A stretch of DNA of 39,365 bases from Candidatus Latescibacterota bacterium (GTDB lineage Bacteria > JAAXHH01 > JACQVL01), in the NCBI GenBank assembly GCA_016209865.1, contig JACQVL010000272.1, positions 1 through 39,365 on the forward strand. The letters are read 5' to 3'. Position 1 is the stretch's first letter; the number at the start of each line of letters is the position of its first letter. The notes below the pieces were generated by a model. The model was not told where the DNA came from, searched no databases, and worked only from the letters and a program-made list of their open reading frames with translations. Shown here piece after piece: positions 1 to 8,001 of the stretch. Both the position numbers and the translations under genes were made by a program.

Positions 1-2
1 AG

Positions 3-1202
3 TCGGGCATCGGCCCGGAATTGGAGATCACGGTGGAGTGGGTCAACCACGCCATCGACGCGGCGGCGGACATCGGGGCTGAAGTCTTCTTCATCGACGC
101 GAGCTGGTATGCCCCCCCGAAGAGCAACTGGTGGTCGACTGTCGGCGACTGGTCGGTCGACCGGCAGCGGTTTCCCGACGGCCTTCAACCGTTCCGCGAC
201 CGGGTGCATCAGAAGGGGATGCTGTGGGGACTGTGGATGGACGCGGAACGCATCGCGCCGAAGAGCCGGATCGTGCAGGAGCACCCGGAGTGGGTGTCGG
301 TGGCGTACGACGGCGAGCGACGGTTGGGGGATTTGCTCGACCTGACCAACCCGGACGCAGCGCGATGGATGGAAGAGCAGATCGTCAAGGTGATTGAATC
401 CAACGAACTGGAGTTTTTCCGGCTGGACTACAACGTCGGCGGCCTCGGCCCGGGCGCGAAGACGACGCGCCACGGCTACGTCGAGAACGGGTACTGGCGG
501 TATTACGAAGCTCTGTACGCGATCTACGACCGTCTGCGGACGCGCTTCCCCGATGTCGTCTTCGAGAACTGCGCGGGCGGCGGTGGACGCACGGACATCG
601 GTCTGGTGCGGCGGTTCAGCCATACCTGGGTGACCGACTGGCAGATCGCGCCACGGTCGTTCTCCATCACGAACGGGATGACGATGGCGCTCCCGCCCGA
701 GTACGTCGACCGATTAGTCGGCGGCCAGTCGGGCCACACGGCCGCGGAGCTGGATTTTCAGTTGCGCCTGTTGTTGTTCGTCCGGCCCACGATCGCCTTC
801 CTCCGCCCGTTCGAGGCGTCGTGGAACCCGCACGTGCTGGAACGGGTGAAGCATCTGGTCAGTCTGTACAAGAACGTTGTGCGTCCATTCATGAGCACGG
901 GACACATCTACCATCATACTCCGGCCTTTGAAGGCCCGGAGCCTCACGGGTGGGGGGTGCTCGAACTGGCGTCACGCGACCGCTCCCGTGCCATCTGCGG
1001 GCTGTTTCAGCTCGCCGCTCCGTCCGAGCCGGAGTACGTCCTGCGATTGCGCGGGCTGGACGTATCGAAACGGTATCGAGTGACGTTTGACAACGTCGGC
1101 CGGTCGTGTGAGATGGACGGGGTTGCGTTGATGACGCAGGGCCTCACCGTCCGGCTGGCCGGGCCGCTCACGTCCGAGTTGCTGCTGTGTGAGGCGGTGT
1201 GA
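3..1202 (+). CDS. GH36-like alpha-galactosidase, 5' end outside the window
   Basis: The reading frame is open to the left edge (codons run from base 3), so the TTG at 21 is not a credible start and the N-terminal beta-sandwich is missing. What remains is a clan GH-D TIM barrel and C-terminal domain. An early strand reads FFIDASWY. The nucleophile region is FFRLDYN with Asp at bases 426-428. The ENCAGGGGR turn follows, and the acid/base candidate is the Asp of WVTDWQ at bases 636-638. These match GH36 alpha-galactosidases, retaining enzymes that release terminal alpha-galactose. Substrate specificity cannot be read from the sequence; alpha-N-acetylgalactosaminidase activity is an alternative. 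A second, different GH36-like gene lies at the other end of the window. A hairpin repeat follows the stop. Confidence 0.85.
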   Translation, partial: SGIGPELEITVEWVNHAIDAAADIGAEVFFIDASWYAPPKSNWWSTVGDWSVDRQRFPDGLQPFRDRVHQKGMLWGLWMDAERIAPKSRIVQEHPEWVSVAYDGERRLGDLLDLTNPDAARWMEEQIVKVIESNELEFFRLDYNVGGLGPGAKTTRHGYVENGYWRYYEALYAIYDRLRTRFPDVVFENCAGGGGRTDIGLVRRFSHTWVTDWQIAPRSFSITNGMTMALPPEYVDRLVGGQSGHTAAELDFQLRLLLFVRPTIAFLRPFEASWNPHVLERVKHLVSLYKNVVRPFMSTGHIYHHTPAFEGPEPHGWGVLELASRDRSRAICGLFQLAAPSEPEYVLRLRGLDVSKRYRVTFDNVGRSCEMDGVALMTQGLTVRLAGPLTSELLLCEAV

Positions 1203-1231
1203 GAGACCAACTGTCTACCCCTCACCCCCGG

Positions 1232-1257
1232 CCCCTCTCCCACGATGGGGAGAGGGG
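1232..1257. repeat. Short hairpin repeat between genes
   Basis: A perfect 10-bp inverted repeat, CCCCTCTCCC and GGGAGAGGGG, with a 6-base loop. It is preceded by a C-rich run (CCCCTCACCCCCGG) of the type scattered between genes in several bacterial phyla. No T tract follows, so it is not a classical terminator. The ATG at 1245 lies in its loop and right arm, which argues against that ATG as the start of the next gene. Confidence 0.7.
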
Positions 1258-1286
1258 AGACAGCAGCGCTCGGAAGAGAAGCTCCC

Positions 1287-2330
1287 ATGCTGCCCCGTGA
1301 ACGGGTTTTTGAGGCACTCAACCATCGGGAACCGGATAGGGTTCCGCTCTACCTGTGGGTCTTCAAGCAACCAGGCGTGACTCAGGCGATCGAAGCGAAG
1401 TACGGCAGTATGGAAGCGTTCTACGACGCGCTGTCCCTCGACATGTGCCAGACATTCCCACGAAAAGGGTTGCTCAAGGAAGCGCCAGCGCGGTCAACCG
1501 TGACCGAGGAATCGGATGACGTGGGACGGAATGTCTACGGCGACCTCTTGGGAAAGACGCGCAAGAGCTGTTACGACAATGTCCTGACGCTCGACGAGGC
1601 GCTGGAGGCTGAATTCACCGACCCTGACGATGAGGGGATCTACACGGAAATCCGGTACGAGGTGGAGCATCACAAGGGGCGGAAAGGCCGGGCGATTTTC
1701 GTTCAGACTCCCGGGGTCTTCGAGGCGGCGAACGGGATCATCGGACTGGAGCAGAATTTGATGGAGATGGCGCTCCGGCCAGAGCTGGTCGCGCGCCTGT
1801 ACGAGCGGATCGCCCGATGGAATCACCGGTACATCGAGCATGTCGTCGAGATCGGGGTGGATGTGATCCATGTATCGGACGACTGGGGGATGAATGACGC
1901 CCTGCTCTTCAGCCCGGAGATGTGGTGGGAATTGGTCTACCCGGCGGAGCGCATCACGACCGAGTTCGTTCAGCGGCTCGGAGTGCCTCTCTCCCTCCAC
2001 AGTGATGGGAACATCAAAGCTGTCCTGGATGGCGTAGTGACGTTAGGGTTCCGATGTTTCCATCCTGTGCAGGAGTCGGCAGGGATGAGACAGGCGGATG
2101 TCAAACGACGGTACGGGCATGACCTGACGCTGTATTGCGGCCTGGATGTGCGCACGACGTTGGGACGAGGAGAACCAGCGAAGGTCAGGGATGAAGTCCG
2201 GCGGGTTATGCGAGAACTGAAACCCGGCGGCGGGTTTATTTTCTGCACGTCGCACATGGTTCAGCCTGGAACCCCTCTTGAGGAAGTGGAAATGGCCTAC
2301 CAGGTGGCGCTGGAGGAAAGCCGCTATTGA
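1287..2330 (+). CDS. URO-D superfamily protein (methyltransferase-like), paralogue 1
   Basis: 347 residues from the ATG at 1287, preceded by GGAAGAGAAG; the in-frame ATG at 1245 sits inside a hairpin and would add a low-complexity leader. The start (LPRERVFEALNHREPDRVPLYLW) is typical of the expanded URO-D/MtaA-like TIM-barrel family rather than HemE. At the position of the methyltransferase zinc site it has His238 in HSDGN, and near the C-terminus Cys320 and His323 in FCTSH. The His-x-Cys pair is therefore not conserved. Family members include methylcobamide methyltransferases and many proteins of unknown function; the substrate here is unknown. It is the closest full-length relative in this window of the internally deleted gene at 25955. 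No haem biosynthesis gene is nearby. Confidence 0.85.
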   Translation: MLPRERVFEALNHREPDRVPLYLWVFKQPGVTQAIEAKYGSMEAFYDALSLDMCQTFPRKGLLKEAPARSTVTEESDDVGRNVYGDLLGKTRKSCYDNVLTLDEALEAEFTDPDDEGIYTEIRYEVEHHKGRKGRAIFVQTPGVFEAANGIIGLEQNLMEMALRPELVARLYERIARWNHRYIEHVVEIGVDVIHVSDDWGMNDALLFSPEMWWELVYPAERITTEFVQRLGVPLSLHSDGNIKAVLDGVVTLGFRCFHPVQESAGMRQADVKRRYGHDLTLYCGLDVRTTLGRGEPAKVRDEVRRVMRELKPGGGFIFCTSHMVQPGTPLEEVEMAYQVALEESRY

Positions 2331-2398
2331 GGTGACAGAGGCCACATCATCCGTGGGAGACCTCAGGATGGAGCAGACTTCAGTGGAGTGGTGGTGAC

Positions 2399-3478
2399 AT
2401 GACGATTTCCACGATGAGAGAACGCATGCTGGCGGTCATCAACGGAGGCCAGCTCGACCGCGTCCCGTTCGTCCAGTACACGAACCTCGACGCCCCCAAT
2501 GAGGTGGTCTGGGATCGCATCGGACGCGAGCAGATGGGAATCCTCCAGTGGTGCACGGCGTACCGGTTCGAGTCTCCTCACTGCCGGTTTAAAGAAGAGG
2601 CGATCATCCGGGATGGACTGCCCGGCCGGCGCCGGACCCTGATCACCCCCGCAGGGAACCTGACGGAGGAACGGACGCTGGTCCCCAACATGGGCGGCGT
2701 GACCGCCATACGAAAGCGCTTCATCGCGGAACCGGATGATTATCCCATCCTGATGAGCTACCTCCGTGATATCACGGTGAACGAGAATCGGCTCACCCTT
2801 CAGAACATCGTCAAGGCGATCGGGGACGATGGCCTGCCCCTGGTGCACTTTCCCCGCACGCCGTTCCAGCAGCTCTGGGTGGAGTGGGTGCCGATCGAGG
2901 ACCTCTGTCTGCATCTGGTCGACGACCCGGAACTGGTTGAAGAATGTATCGACTGTCTTGACAGCATCCAGCGGCGCACGTGGGAGGTGACGTATCGGGT
3001 CGCCGACAGTGTGGACATCCCGTTCGTTGACTTTCCCGATAACATCACCGCCCCGGTCATCGGGAAAGCCTATTTCCGGCGATACTGCCTGCCGTACTAC
3101 AACGAAGCCGCTGAGATGATGGCAGAAAAAGGAATTCCGGTTTACGTCCACATGGACGGCGATCTCAAACCCCTCTGGGACGCCATCGGCGAATCCAGGG
3201 TCAAGGGGATCGATTCCCTGTCACCGGCGCCGGACAACGACACCCGGGTCGCGGACGCGGTGACAGTATGGCCGGAGAAGAGACTGCTCGTCAACTTCCC
3301 GTCCTCCGTCCATCTGGCCGACCAGGAGACGATCTACCGGCAGGCCGCCCAGATTCTCCAGGAGGGCGGCCACACCGGCCGGCTCTGGATCCAGATTTCG
3401 GAGAACATCCCGCCCGGTGCCTGGGAAAAGAGTTATCCGGCCATCGTTCAGGCGATCCAGGATTTTGGTGTGCCTTAG
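2399..3478 (+). CDS. URO-D superfamily protein, paralogue 2
   Basis: 359 residues. The family start is recognisable (STMRERMLAVINGGQLDRVPFVQY). A later segment, VDIPFVDFPDNITAPVIGKAYFRRY, is the family's substrate-pocket and subunit-contact region (shown here only in part as a landmark). The metal-site position reads VHMDGD with His251, so Cys is replaced by Asp, and the C-terminal segment reads ISENIPPGAW instead of a Cys-containing loop. The ATG at 2399 follows a GA-rich stretch (GGAGTGGTGG); an in-frame ATG at 2414 is an alternative. It follows paralogue 1 by 68 bases with no gene between and is probably co-transcribed. Enzymatic activity is unknown; a role in methyl transfer or decarboxylation is inferred from the fold only. 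Confidence 0.82.
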   Translation: MTISTMRERMLAVINGGQLDRVPFVQYTNLDAPNEVVWDRIGREQMGILQWCTAYRFESPHCRFKEEAIIRDGLPGRRRTLITPAGNLTEERTLVPNMGGVTAIRKRFIAEPDDYPILMSYLRDITVNENRLTLQNIVKAIGDDGLPLVHFPRTPFQQLWVEWVPIEDLCLHLVDDPELVEECIDCLDSIQRRTWEVTYRVADSVDIPFVDFPDNITAPVIGKAYFRRYCLPYYNEAAEMMAEKGIPVYVHMDGDLKPLWDAIGESRVKGIDSLSPAPDNDTRVADAVTVWPEKRLLVNFPSSVHLADQETIYRQAAQILQEGGHTGRLWIQISENIPPGAWEKSYPAIVQAIQDFGVP

Positions 3479-3533
3479 CCGAGACAGGTCCTCCGCGGGG
3501 ACAAGTTCCGTGGGAATAACAACTGGTTTTTCT

Positions 3534-3576
3534 CGTCACTCGTCACTGTTCTTGCCCGACTACCGACCACTGACGT
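3534..3576. repeat. Degenerate heptanucleotide repeats upstream of the xylanase gene
   Basis: CGTCACT occurs twice in tandem at 3534-3547. CCGACTA and CCGACCA follow at 3556-3569, and CTGACGT completes the phase at 3570-3576. The same CCGACCA-type heptamer recurs inside the kinase gene near 10409. This looks like a dispersed short tandem repeat rather than a regulatory site. The rest of the 3479-3591 gap shows nothing else recognisable. Confidence 0.6.
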
Positions 3577-3591
3577 CATGAGGAAACTGTG

Positions 3592-4842
3592 ATGGATAGC
3601 GCTGACCTGATCGCATCCGCCCCTGAACGAATCCGGCAATGCCGGACCGCCGAGGTCGAACTCCGTCTCTCCGACGAAACCGGACGCATCATCCCCCATG
3701 CGACGGTCGATGTGCAACTGGTCCGTCACGAGTTCAAGTTCGGCTGCAACGCCTTTCTCGTCGGCCAGCTCGCCGATGAGACACTTCAACAAGGGTATGG
3801 GGAGCGATTGACGGCGCTCCTCAACTACGCGACGCTCCCGTTCTACTGGGGATCGTATGAGCAGTCAAAAGACGTGACTAGGGAACAAGCGCTCGACACG
3901 ATGGCAGAATGGTGTGGACACCACCAGATCGCTACAAAGGGACATCCGCTGATCTGGCATGAGACGTTCCCTGAATGGGGCCATCAGTGCCCGGATGATG
4001 AAATCCTCACGCGACTCGAACGCCGGGTCAAGCAGGTCGTCTCCCGGTTTAAGGACTGCGTACACCTGTGGGATGTCGTCAACGAAGCGACCGTCTCACA
4101 CACGTTCGACAACGCGATCGGACGATGGATCGCGCGGCACGGCGCCGCGGCCTGCGTCGAACAGGCGCTGCGCTGGGCACGCGAGGCGAACCCGTCAGCC
4201 ACGTTGCTCTATAACGATTTTAACGTCTCCCCGGATTTTGAAGCCCTGGTCGGTGCGCTGCGCGACCGGGACGCCCCCCTGGATGTGATCGGCATCCAGA
4301 GCCACATGCATAAAGGACGCTGGCCGTTAGAAAGAGTGTGGCAGGTCTGCGAGACGTATGCGCGGTATGGACTCCCGTTGCACTGGACAGAATTGACCAT
4401 CCTGTCTGGCAGGCTGAAGGCCGCCGATGACAACGACTGGCATACCCCGCGCACGGATTGGAAGAGCACCCACGACGGGGAGATGACCCAGGCTGAATAT
4501 GGAGAGCAGCTCTCTACCTTGCTCTTCAGCCATCCGTCGGTCGAGGCGATCACCTGGTGGGATTTCTCGGATTACGGAAGCTGGCAGGGCGCACCAGCCG
4601 GTCTTGTGCGAGAGGACATGACGCCCAAACCCCTGTATGAACGGCTGCTCAACCTCGTGAAGAAAGAATGGTGCACGGACGTCCACACGACCAGTGATGG
4701 CGAAGGACGGACGCGGCTGCGCTGCGTCTTTGGCACGCATCGCGTCAGGGCGATACTCGACACTGGACGCACCCTCAGTGGGGAATTCACTGTAAGTCGA
4801 AAGGGCCATCGAGCCATGACTGTGGCGCTGGCGGAGGGTTAG
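3592..4842 (+). CDS. GH10 endo-1,4-beta-xylanase-like enzyme, no signal peptide
   Basis: 416 residues. The ATG at 3592 is chosen over the overlapping GTG at 3589; GAGGAAA lies about nine bases upstream. An N-terminal beta-rich segment of about 45 residues leads into the GH10 barrel (FKFGCNAF, then KGHPLIWHE for the sugar-binding strand). The acid/base is Glu165 in LWDVVNEA and the nucleophile is Glu267 in LHWTELTI, a spacing typical of GH10. A C-terminal segment of about 60 residues after the barrel appears beta-rich. GH10 enzymes cleave internal beta-1,4-xylosidic bonds. The lack of a secretion signal suggests an intracellular xylanase acting on imported xylo-oligosaccharides. Exact substrate is inferred from the family. 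Confidence 0.9.
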   Translation: MDSADLIASAPERIRQCRTAEVELRLSDETGRIIPHATVDVQLVRHEFKFGCNAFLVGQLADETLQQGYGERLTALLNYATLPFYWGSYEQSKDVTREQALDTMAEWCGHHQIATKGHPLIWHETFPEWGHQCPDDEILTRLERRVKQVVSRFKDCVHLWDVVNEATVSHTFDNAIGRWIARHGAAACVEQALRWAREANPSATLLYNDFNVSPDFEALVGALRDRDAPLDVIGIQSHMHKGRWPLERVWQVCETYARYGLPLHWTELTILSGRLKAADDNDWHTPRTDWKSTHDGEMTQAEYGEQLSTLLFSHPSVEAITWWDFSDYGSWQGAPAGLVREDMTPKPLYERLLNLVKKEWCTDVHTTSDGEGRTRLRCVFGTHRVRAILDTGRTLSGEFTVSRKGHRAMTVALAEG

Positions 4843-4878
4843 TTCCAGAGGCCCTTACTGGAAGGGAGGAGAACTACG

Positions 4879-6684
4879 ATGCTCGATCATCACCCGACCG
4901 CACGCTGTACGACGGGCGAACATTACGAAGCAGAAGCGCCGGACACTTTGGACCTGGCGGGCCGGATGGGCCTGGCCGTGAACGCCCTCACCGGCGTGTG
5001 GGATCCGGCTGAACGATGGGCGCTCGGCTTCGTCGTGGATTTCTCGCGCCGCCCGGCCGTCCTGTTCCCAAGCCATATCACGGATGCCTACCTGAACATC
5101 CCCCCCAAGTTTCTGGAAGCCCTCGTCGTCTGCCGCTTAGCCTCCGGGAACGCCGAGCACCTGGATGTGGATCGGGAAGTGCTCCGCACCCAGCTCAGTC
5201 TGCTGGGCGACGACGGTCTGACCTACTGTCCGACCGAGACCCTGTCCCAGTTCACCGAACCCCGCCCGTTCTCCGAGGTCTGGGGCGAGGGACGGTTGCT
5301 GCTGGCGCTGTCGATGCTGGCCCAGGTCGATGACGACCCGCGATGGGTCGAGGTCGGCAAACGAAAGATCGACCGGCTGCTGGCGCTGACGCGGGAGAAA
5401 GACGGGTTCCGGTTCCTGTGGAAAGGCAGGTTCCGGCCAGGAGAAACCGTCCCTCTCGACGCGGATGAGCCAGCGAAAGGCATTGAAGGAGGCTCCCTCG
5501 CCGATGGGAACCCGGTTTTCAGCATGATCTACTCGGTGGGCGCGCTGGGACACGGTTCCGGCCTGTTCGCCCGCGTGACGGGCTACGAGCCCGCCCTGGA
5601 ATTGTCGAGAGGTCTGGCGCGCTGGGCGCTGGCCCGGATGTTTATGAACGACGACGGTCGGTACACGTTTATGCACTTTCATCACGGCCTGTACGCGCTG
5701 ATGGCGGTGTGCGAATACGGCTGTGCCGCCAACGACCGGGCGGTCTTGGAACGCGTCGATGCCTGCTACCGCTGGGCGCGGGAGATGGGCGATCCCCTGA
5801 TCGGGTTCTATCCCGAAGCGATGCCGGGGTCGGACTGGTACCTGGGCCGGCCAGGGAATACCGTCGAGATTTGCGAAGTGGCTGATATGGTGTGGCTGGC
5901 TTTGTACCTGACGCGGGCCGGACTGGGCGATTACTGGGACGATGTCGACCGCTGGGTGCGCAATGTGTACGCGGAGGCGCAGGTCTGCGATACCCGCTTC
6001 CTTGACCATATCCCGGAGGGTTACTTTGCGACAGAACCGAGTCAGCGTTCCCATCAGGATACCCGCGATATTCCCCAACGGTCGGTCGGGTCGTTCTTAG
6101 GCTGGATGCGCGCAAACGACGGGCTCACGGTCACGAAAACCGAGCAGGGACCGAAGCTGTCCGACCATGCCATCATGCACTGCTGTACGGCCAACGGCGC
6201 GCGGACGCTGTACTGTGTCTGGGACAGTATCGTGACTCGTAACGGGGACGAAGTACGAGTGAATCTCCTGCTGAACCGGGCGTCGCCGTGGGTGGACGTG
6301 GACAGTTATCTGCCGGCAGAAGGCAGGGTCGTCTTGCGCATCAAAGATGCCTCAAAAGTCTCAGTGAGAATACCAGAGTGGGGCGACCCGTGGGAGGTTC
6401 GGGTGAGTGTGGGGGACCAGCGCCGGCGAGTGCGGGTTGAGGGACGGTGGGTGCGGGTCGCCCGGCTGAAGCCCGGCGATCAGGTGACGCTCACCTTCCC
6501 TCTGCCCGAACGCGTCGTCCATCGGGTGATCGGGGAAATCCCATACAAACTCGTCCTGCGCGGCTCGAACGTGGTTTCCATCGACCCGAAAGGGATCGCG
6601 CTCCCGCTGTACGAGCATCAGCCCACCGGAAAGTTGATGAGGACAACGCGGTTTATGCCCCAAGTGAGACAGGTGGTCTGGTAG
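4879..6684 (+). CDS. GH127-like (DUF1680-type) glycoside hydrolase
   Basis: 601 residues; ATG at 4879 preceded by GGAAGGGAGGAG. The first two thirds read as an alpha/alpha barrel and the C-terminal part as beta-sandwich (from about residue 465). The four zinc-site residues known from the GH127 beta-L-arabinofuranosidase HypBA1 have clear counterparts: Glu330-x-Cys332 in VEICEVAD and Cys435-Cys436 in MHCCTANGAR. In GH127 one of these cysteines is the nucleophile. Spacing between the pairs is about 103 residues, longer than in HypBA1, and overall similarity looks distant, so it may belong to a related family rather than GH127 proper. Removal of arabinofuranose or a similar sugar is inferred. 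There is no signal peptide. It lies 36 bases after the xylanase gene. Confidence 0.75.
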   Translation: MLDHHPTARCTTGEHYEAEAPDTLDLAGRMGLAVNALTGVWDPAERWALGFVVDFSRRPAVLFPSHITDAYLNIPPKFLEALVVCRLASGNAEHLDVDREVLRTQLSLLGDDGLTYCPTETLSQFTEPRPFSEVWGEGRLLLALSMLAQVDDDPRWVEVGKRKIDRLLALTREKDGFRFLWKGRFRPGETVPLDADEPAKGIEGGSLADGNPVFSMIYSVGALGHGSGLFARVTGYEPALELSRGLARWALARMFMNDDGRYTFMHFHHGLYALMAVCEYGCAANDRAVLERVDACYRWAREMGDPLIGFYPEAMPGSDWYLGRPGNTVEICEVADMVWLALYLTRAGLGDYWDDVDRWVRNVYAEAQVCDTRFLDHIPEGYFATEPSQRSHQDTRDIPQRSVGSFLGWMRANDGLTVTKTEQGPKLSDHAIMHCCTANGARTLYCVWDSIVTRNGDEVRVNLLLNRASPWVDVDSYLPAEGRVVLRIKDASKVSVRIPEWGDPWEVRVSVGDQRRRVRVEGRWVRVARLKPGDQVTLTFPLPERVVHRVIGEIPYKLVLRGSNVVSIDPKGIALPLYEHQPTGKLMRTTRFMPQVRQVVW

Positions 6685-6713
6685 CCCGTACACGCGCTGA
6701 AGGGAGGAAGGGT

Positions 6714-7970
6714 ATGACCCATGACGCGGACGTCCTGGTCATCGGCGGTGGGGTGATCGGCATCTGTACCGCCTATTATCTGACGGAGCGAGGACGCACG
6801 GTCACCGTGATCGAGAAAGGAGAGGTCTGTTCGGGCAGTTCGTACGGCAACGCCGGACTGATCGTCCCCAGTCACAGCGTCCCCTTAGCCGCGCCAGGGA
6901 TGGTCTCCCAGGGACTGCGCTGGATGTTCAACCCGGAAAGCCCGTTCTACATCAAGCCTCGTCTCGATCGCGAGCTGTTCTCCTGGCTCTGGAAATTTCG
7001 CGGCGCCTGCAACGCGGGCCACGTGCGCAGAGCCATGCCGGTCATCCGCGACCTCAGCCTGGCCAGTCTTCGGCTGTATGAGGAATTGACCACCCGTGAT
7101 GACCTGCAGTTCGGGTTCGAGCGCCGGGGCCTGCTCGTCGTCTTTCGCAGCGCGGAACACCTGAAGGAGGGCAGCGAGGAAGTCCGTCGTCTGCAGGACA
7201 TCGGGCTTGAGGTCAGCGTCCTGAACGGGGATGAGGTCCGGGCGCTGGAGCCCCATGTGCGGATGAACACGGCCGGCGGGGTGTTTTATCATCAAGACGC
7301 CCATCTGATCCCCGCGAAGTTCGTCCGGGAATTGGCCCGCTCTGTCGAGAAAAAGGGGGCTGCCATCCACCCCTCGACCGAGGTACTTGGCTTCGAGACA
7401 GCAGGGCGTCGAGTCGCCACGGTCAAGACGACGCGCGGAGATTTTTCAGCCCAGGAGATCGTCCTGGCCAGCGGTACCTGGTCGCCCGGCATCGCCAGAG
7501 ACCTCCGGATCAACCTCCCCATGCAGCCCGCCAAAGGGTATAGCGTGACGGTCAAACGACCGGAATCATCCCCAGTGATCCCGATGGTGCTGGCCGAGGC
7601 GCGAGTCGGGGTGACACCCATGGGCGAAACCCTCCGCTTCGCCGGCACGCTCGAACTGGCCGGCCTCGACTTCTCTATCAACCGGCGGCGCGTGCAGGCC
7701 ATCCTCAGGTCGGTGCCCGAGTACCTGCCCGACCTGAACCCGGCGAACCTCGAGCTGATCGAAATCTGGCGCGGCCTGCGGCCCTGCACGCCGGACGGCC
7801 TCCCGTACCTGGGACGGGCTCGCCGGTATGACAACCTCACGATCGCCGCCGGACATGCGATGATCGGAGTGTCGCTCGGCCCGGTCACGGGCAACCTGGT
7901 CTCCCAGGTGGTCGCGGGGGAGACCCCCTGGATCGATCTCACGATGTTCAGCGTGGAGCGATTCGATTGA
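6714..7970 (+). CDS. DadA-like FAD-dependent D-amino-acid dehydrogenase/oxidoreductase
   Basis: 418 residues from the ATG at 6714, preceded by GGGAGGAAGG. The frame is open upstream inside the previous gene, but that stretch is low in similarity to anything and overlaps the hydrolase. The N-terminus carries the dinucleotide-binding motif VLVIGGGVIG and an FAD-associated GSSYGNAGLIVPSH segment characteristic of DadA/glycine-oxidase proteins. The C-terminal LRPCTPDGLPYLGRA and the GHAMIGVSLGP stretch close the FAD site. Family members oxidise D-amino acids, glycine or related amines. In this sugar-rich setting the substrate could instead be an amino sugar acid or a hydroxyproline-like compound; that is inference. 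It probably belongs to the same transcription unit as its neighbours (29- and 31-base gaps). Confidence 0.85.
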   Translation: MTHDADVLVIGGGVIGICTAYYLTERGRTVTVIEKGEVCSGSSYGNAGLIVPSHSVPLAAPGMVSQGLRWMFNPESPFYIKPRLDRELFSWLWKFRGACNAGHVRRAMPVIRDLSLASLRLYEELTTRDDLQFGFERRGLLVVFRSAEHLKEGSEEVRRLQDIGLEVSVLNGDEVRALEPHVRMNTAGGVFYHQDAHLIPAKFVRELARSVEKKGAAIHPSTEVLGFETAGRRVATVKTTRGDFSAQEIVLASGTWSPGIARDLRINLPMQPAKGYSVTVKRPESSPVIPMVLAEARVGVTPMGETLRFAGTLELAGLDFSINRRRVQAILRSVPEYLPDLNPANLELIEIWRGLRPCTPDGLPYLGRARRYDNLTIAAGHAMIGVSLGPVTGNLVSQVVAGETPWIDLTMFSVERFD

Positions 7971-8001
7971 CATAGAATTCATCCGTTGAAAGGAAACCAC
8001 T

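Noticed and set aside
1232-1257. Intrinsic terminator after the first GH36-like gene
   Set aside because: The stem is strong but no T tract follows and a gene begins 30 bases later.
1245-1286. Upstream ATG extending URO-D paralogue 1 by 14 residues
   Set aside because: The ATG lies inside a hairpin repeat and the added residues have no family counterpart; the ATG at 1287 has a good ribosome site.
1287-3478. Haem biosynthesis operon (hemE)
   Set aside because: The proteins belong to the expanded URO-D-like family, differ from HemE at the active-site motif, and no other haem gene is present.
5137-6078. Long minus-strand open frame (about 313 codons) opposite the GH127-like gene
   Set aside because: It has no ribosome site or recognisable domain, is rich in Arg/Pro/His as expected for a GC-rich shadow, and the plus-strand gene has clear catalytic motifs.
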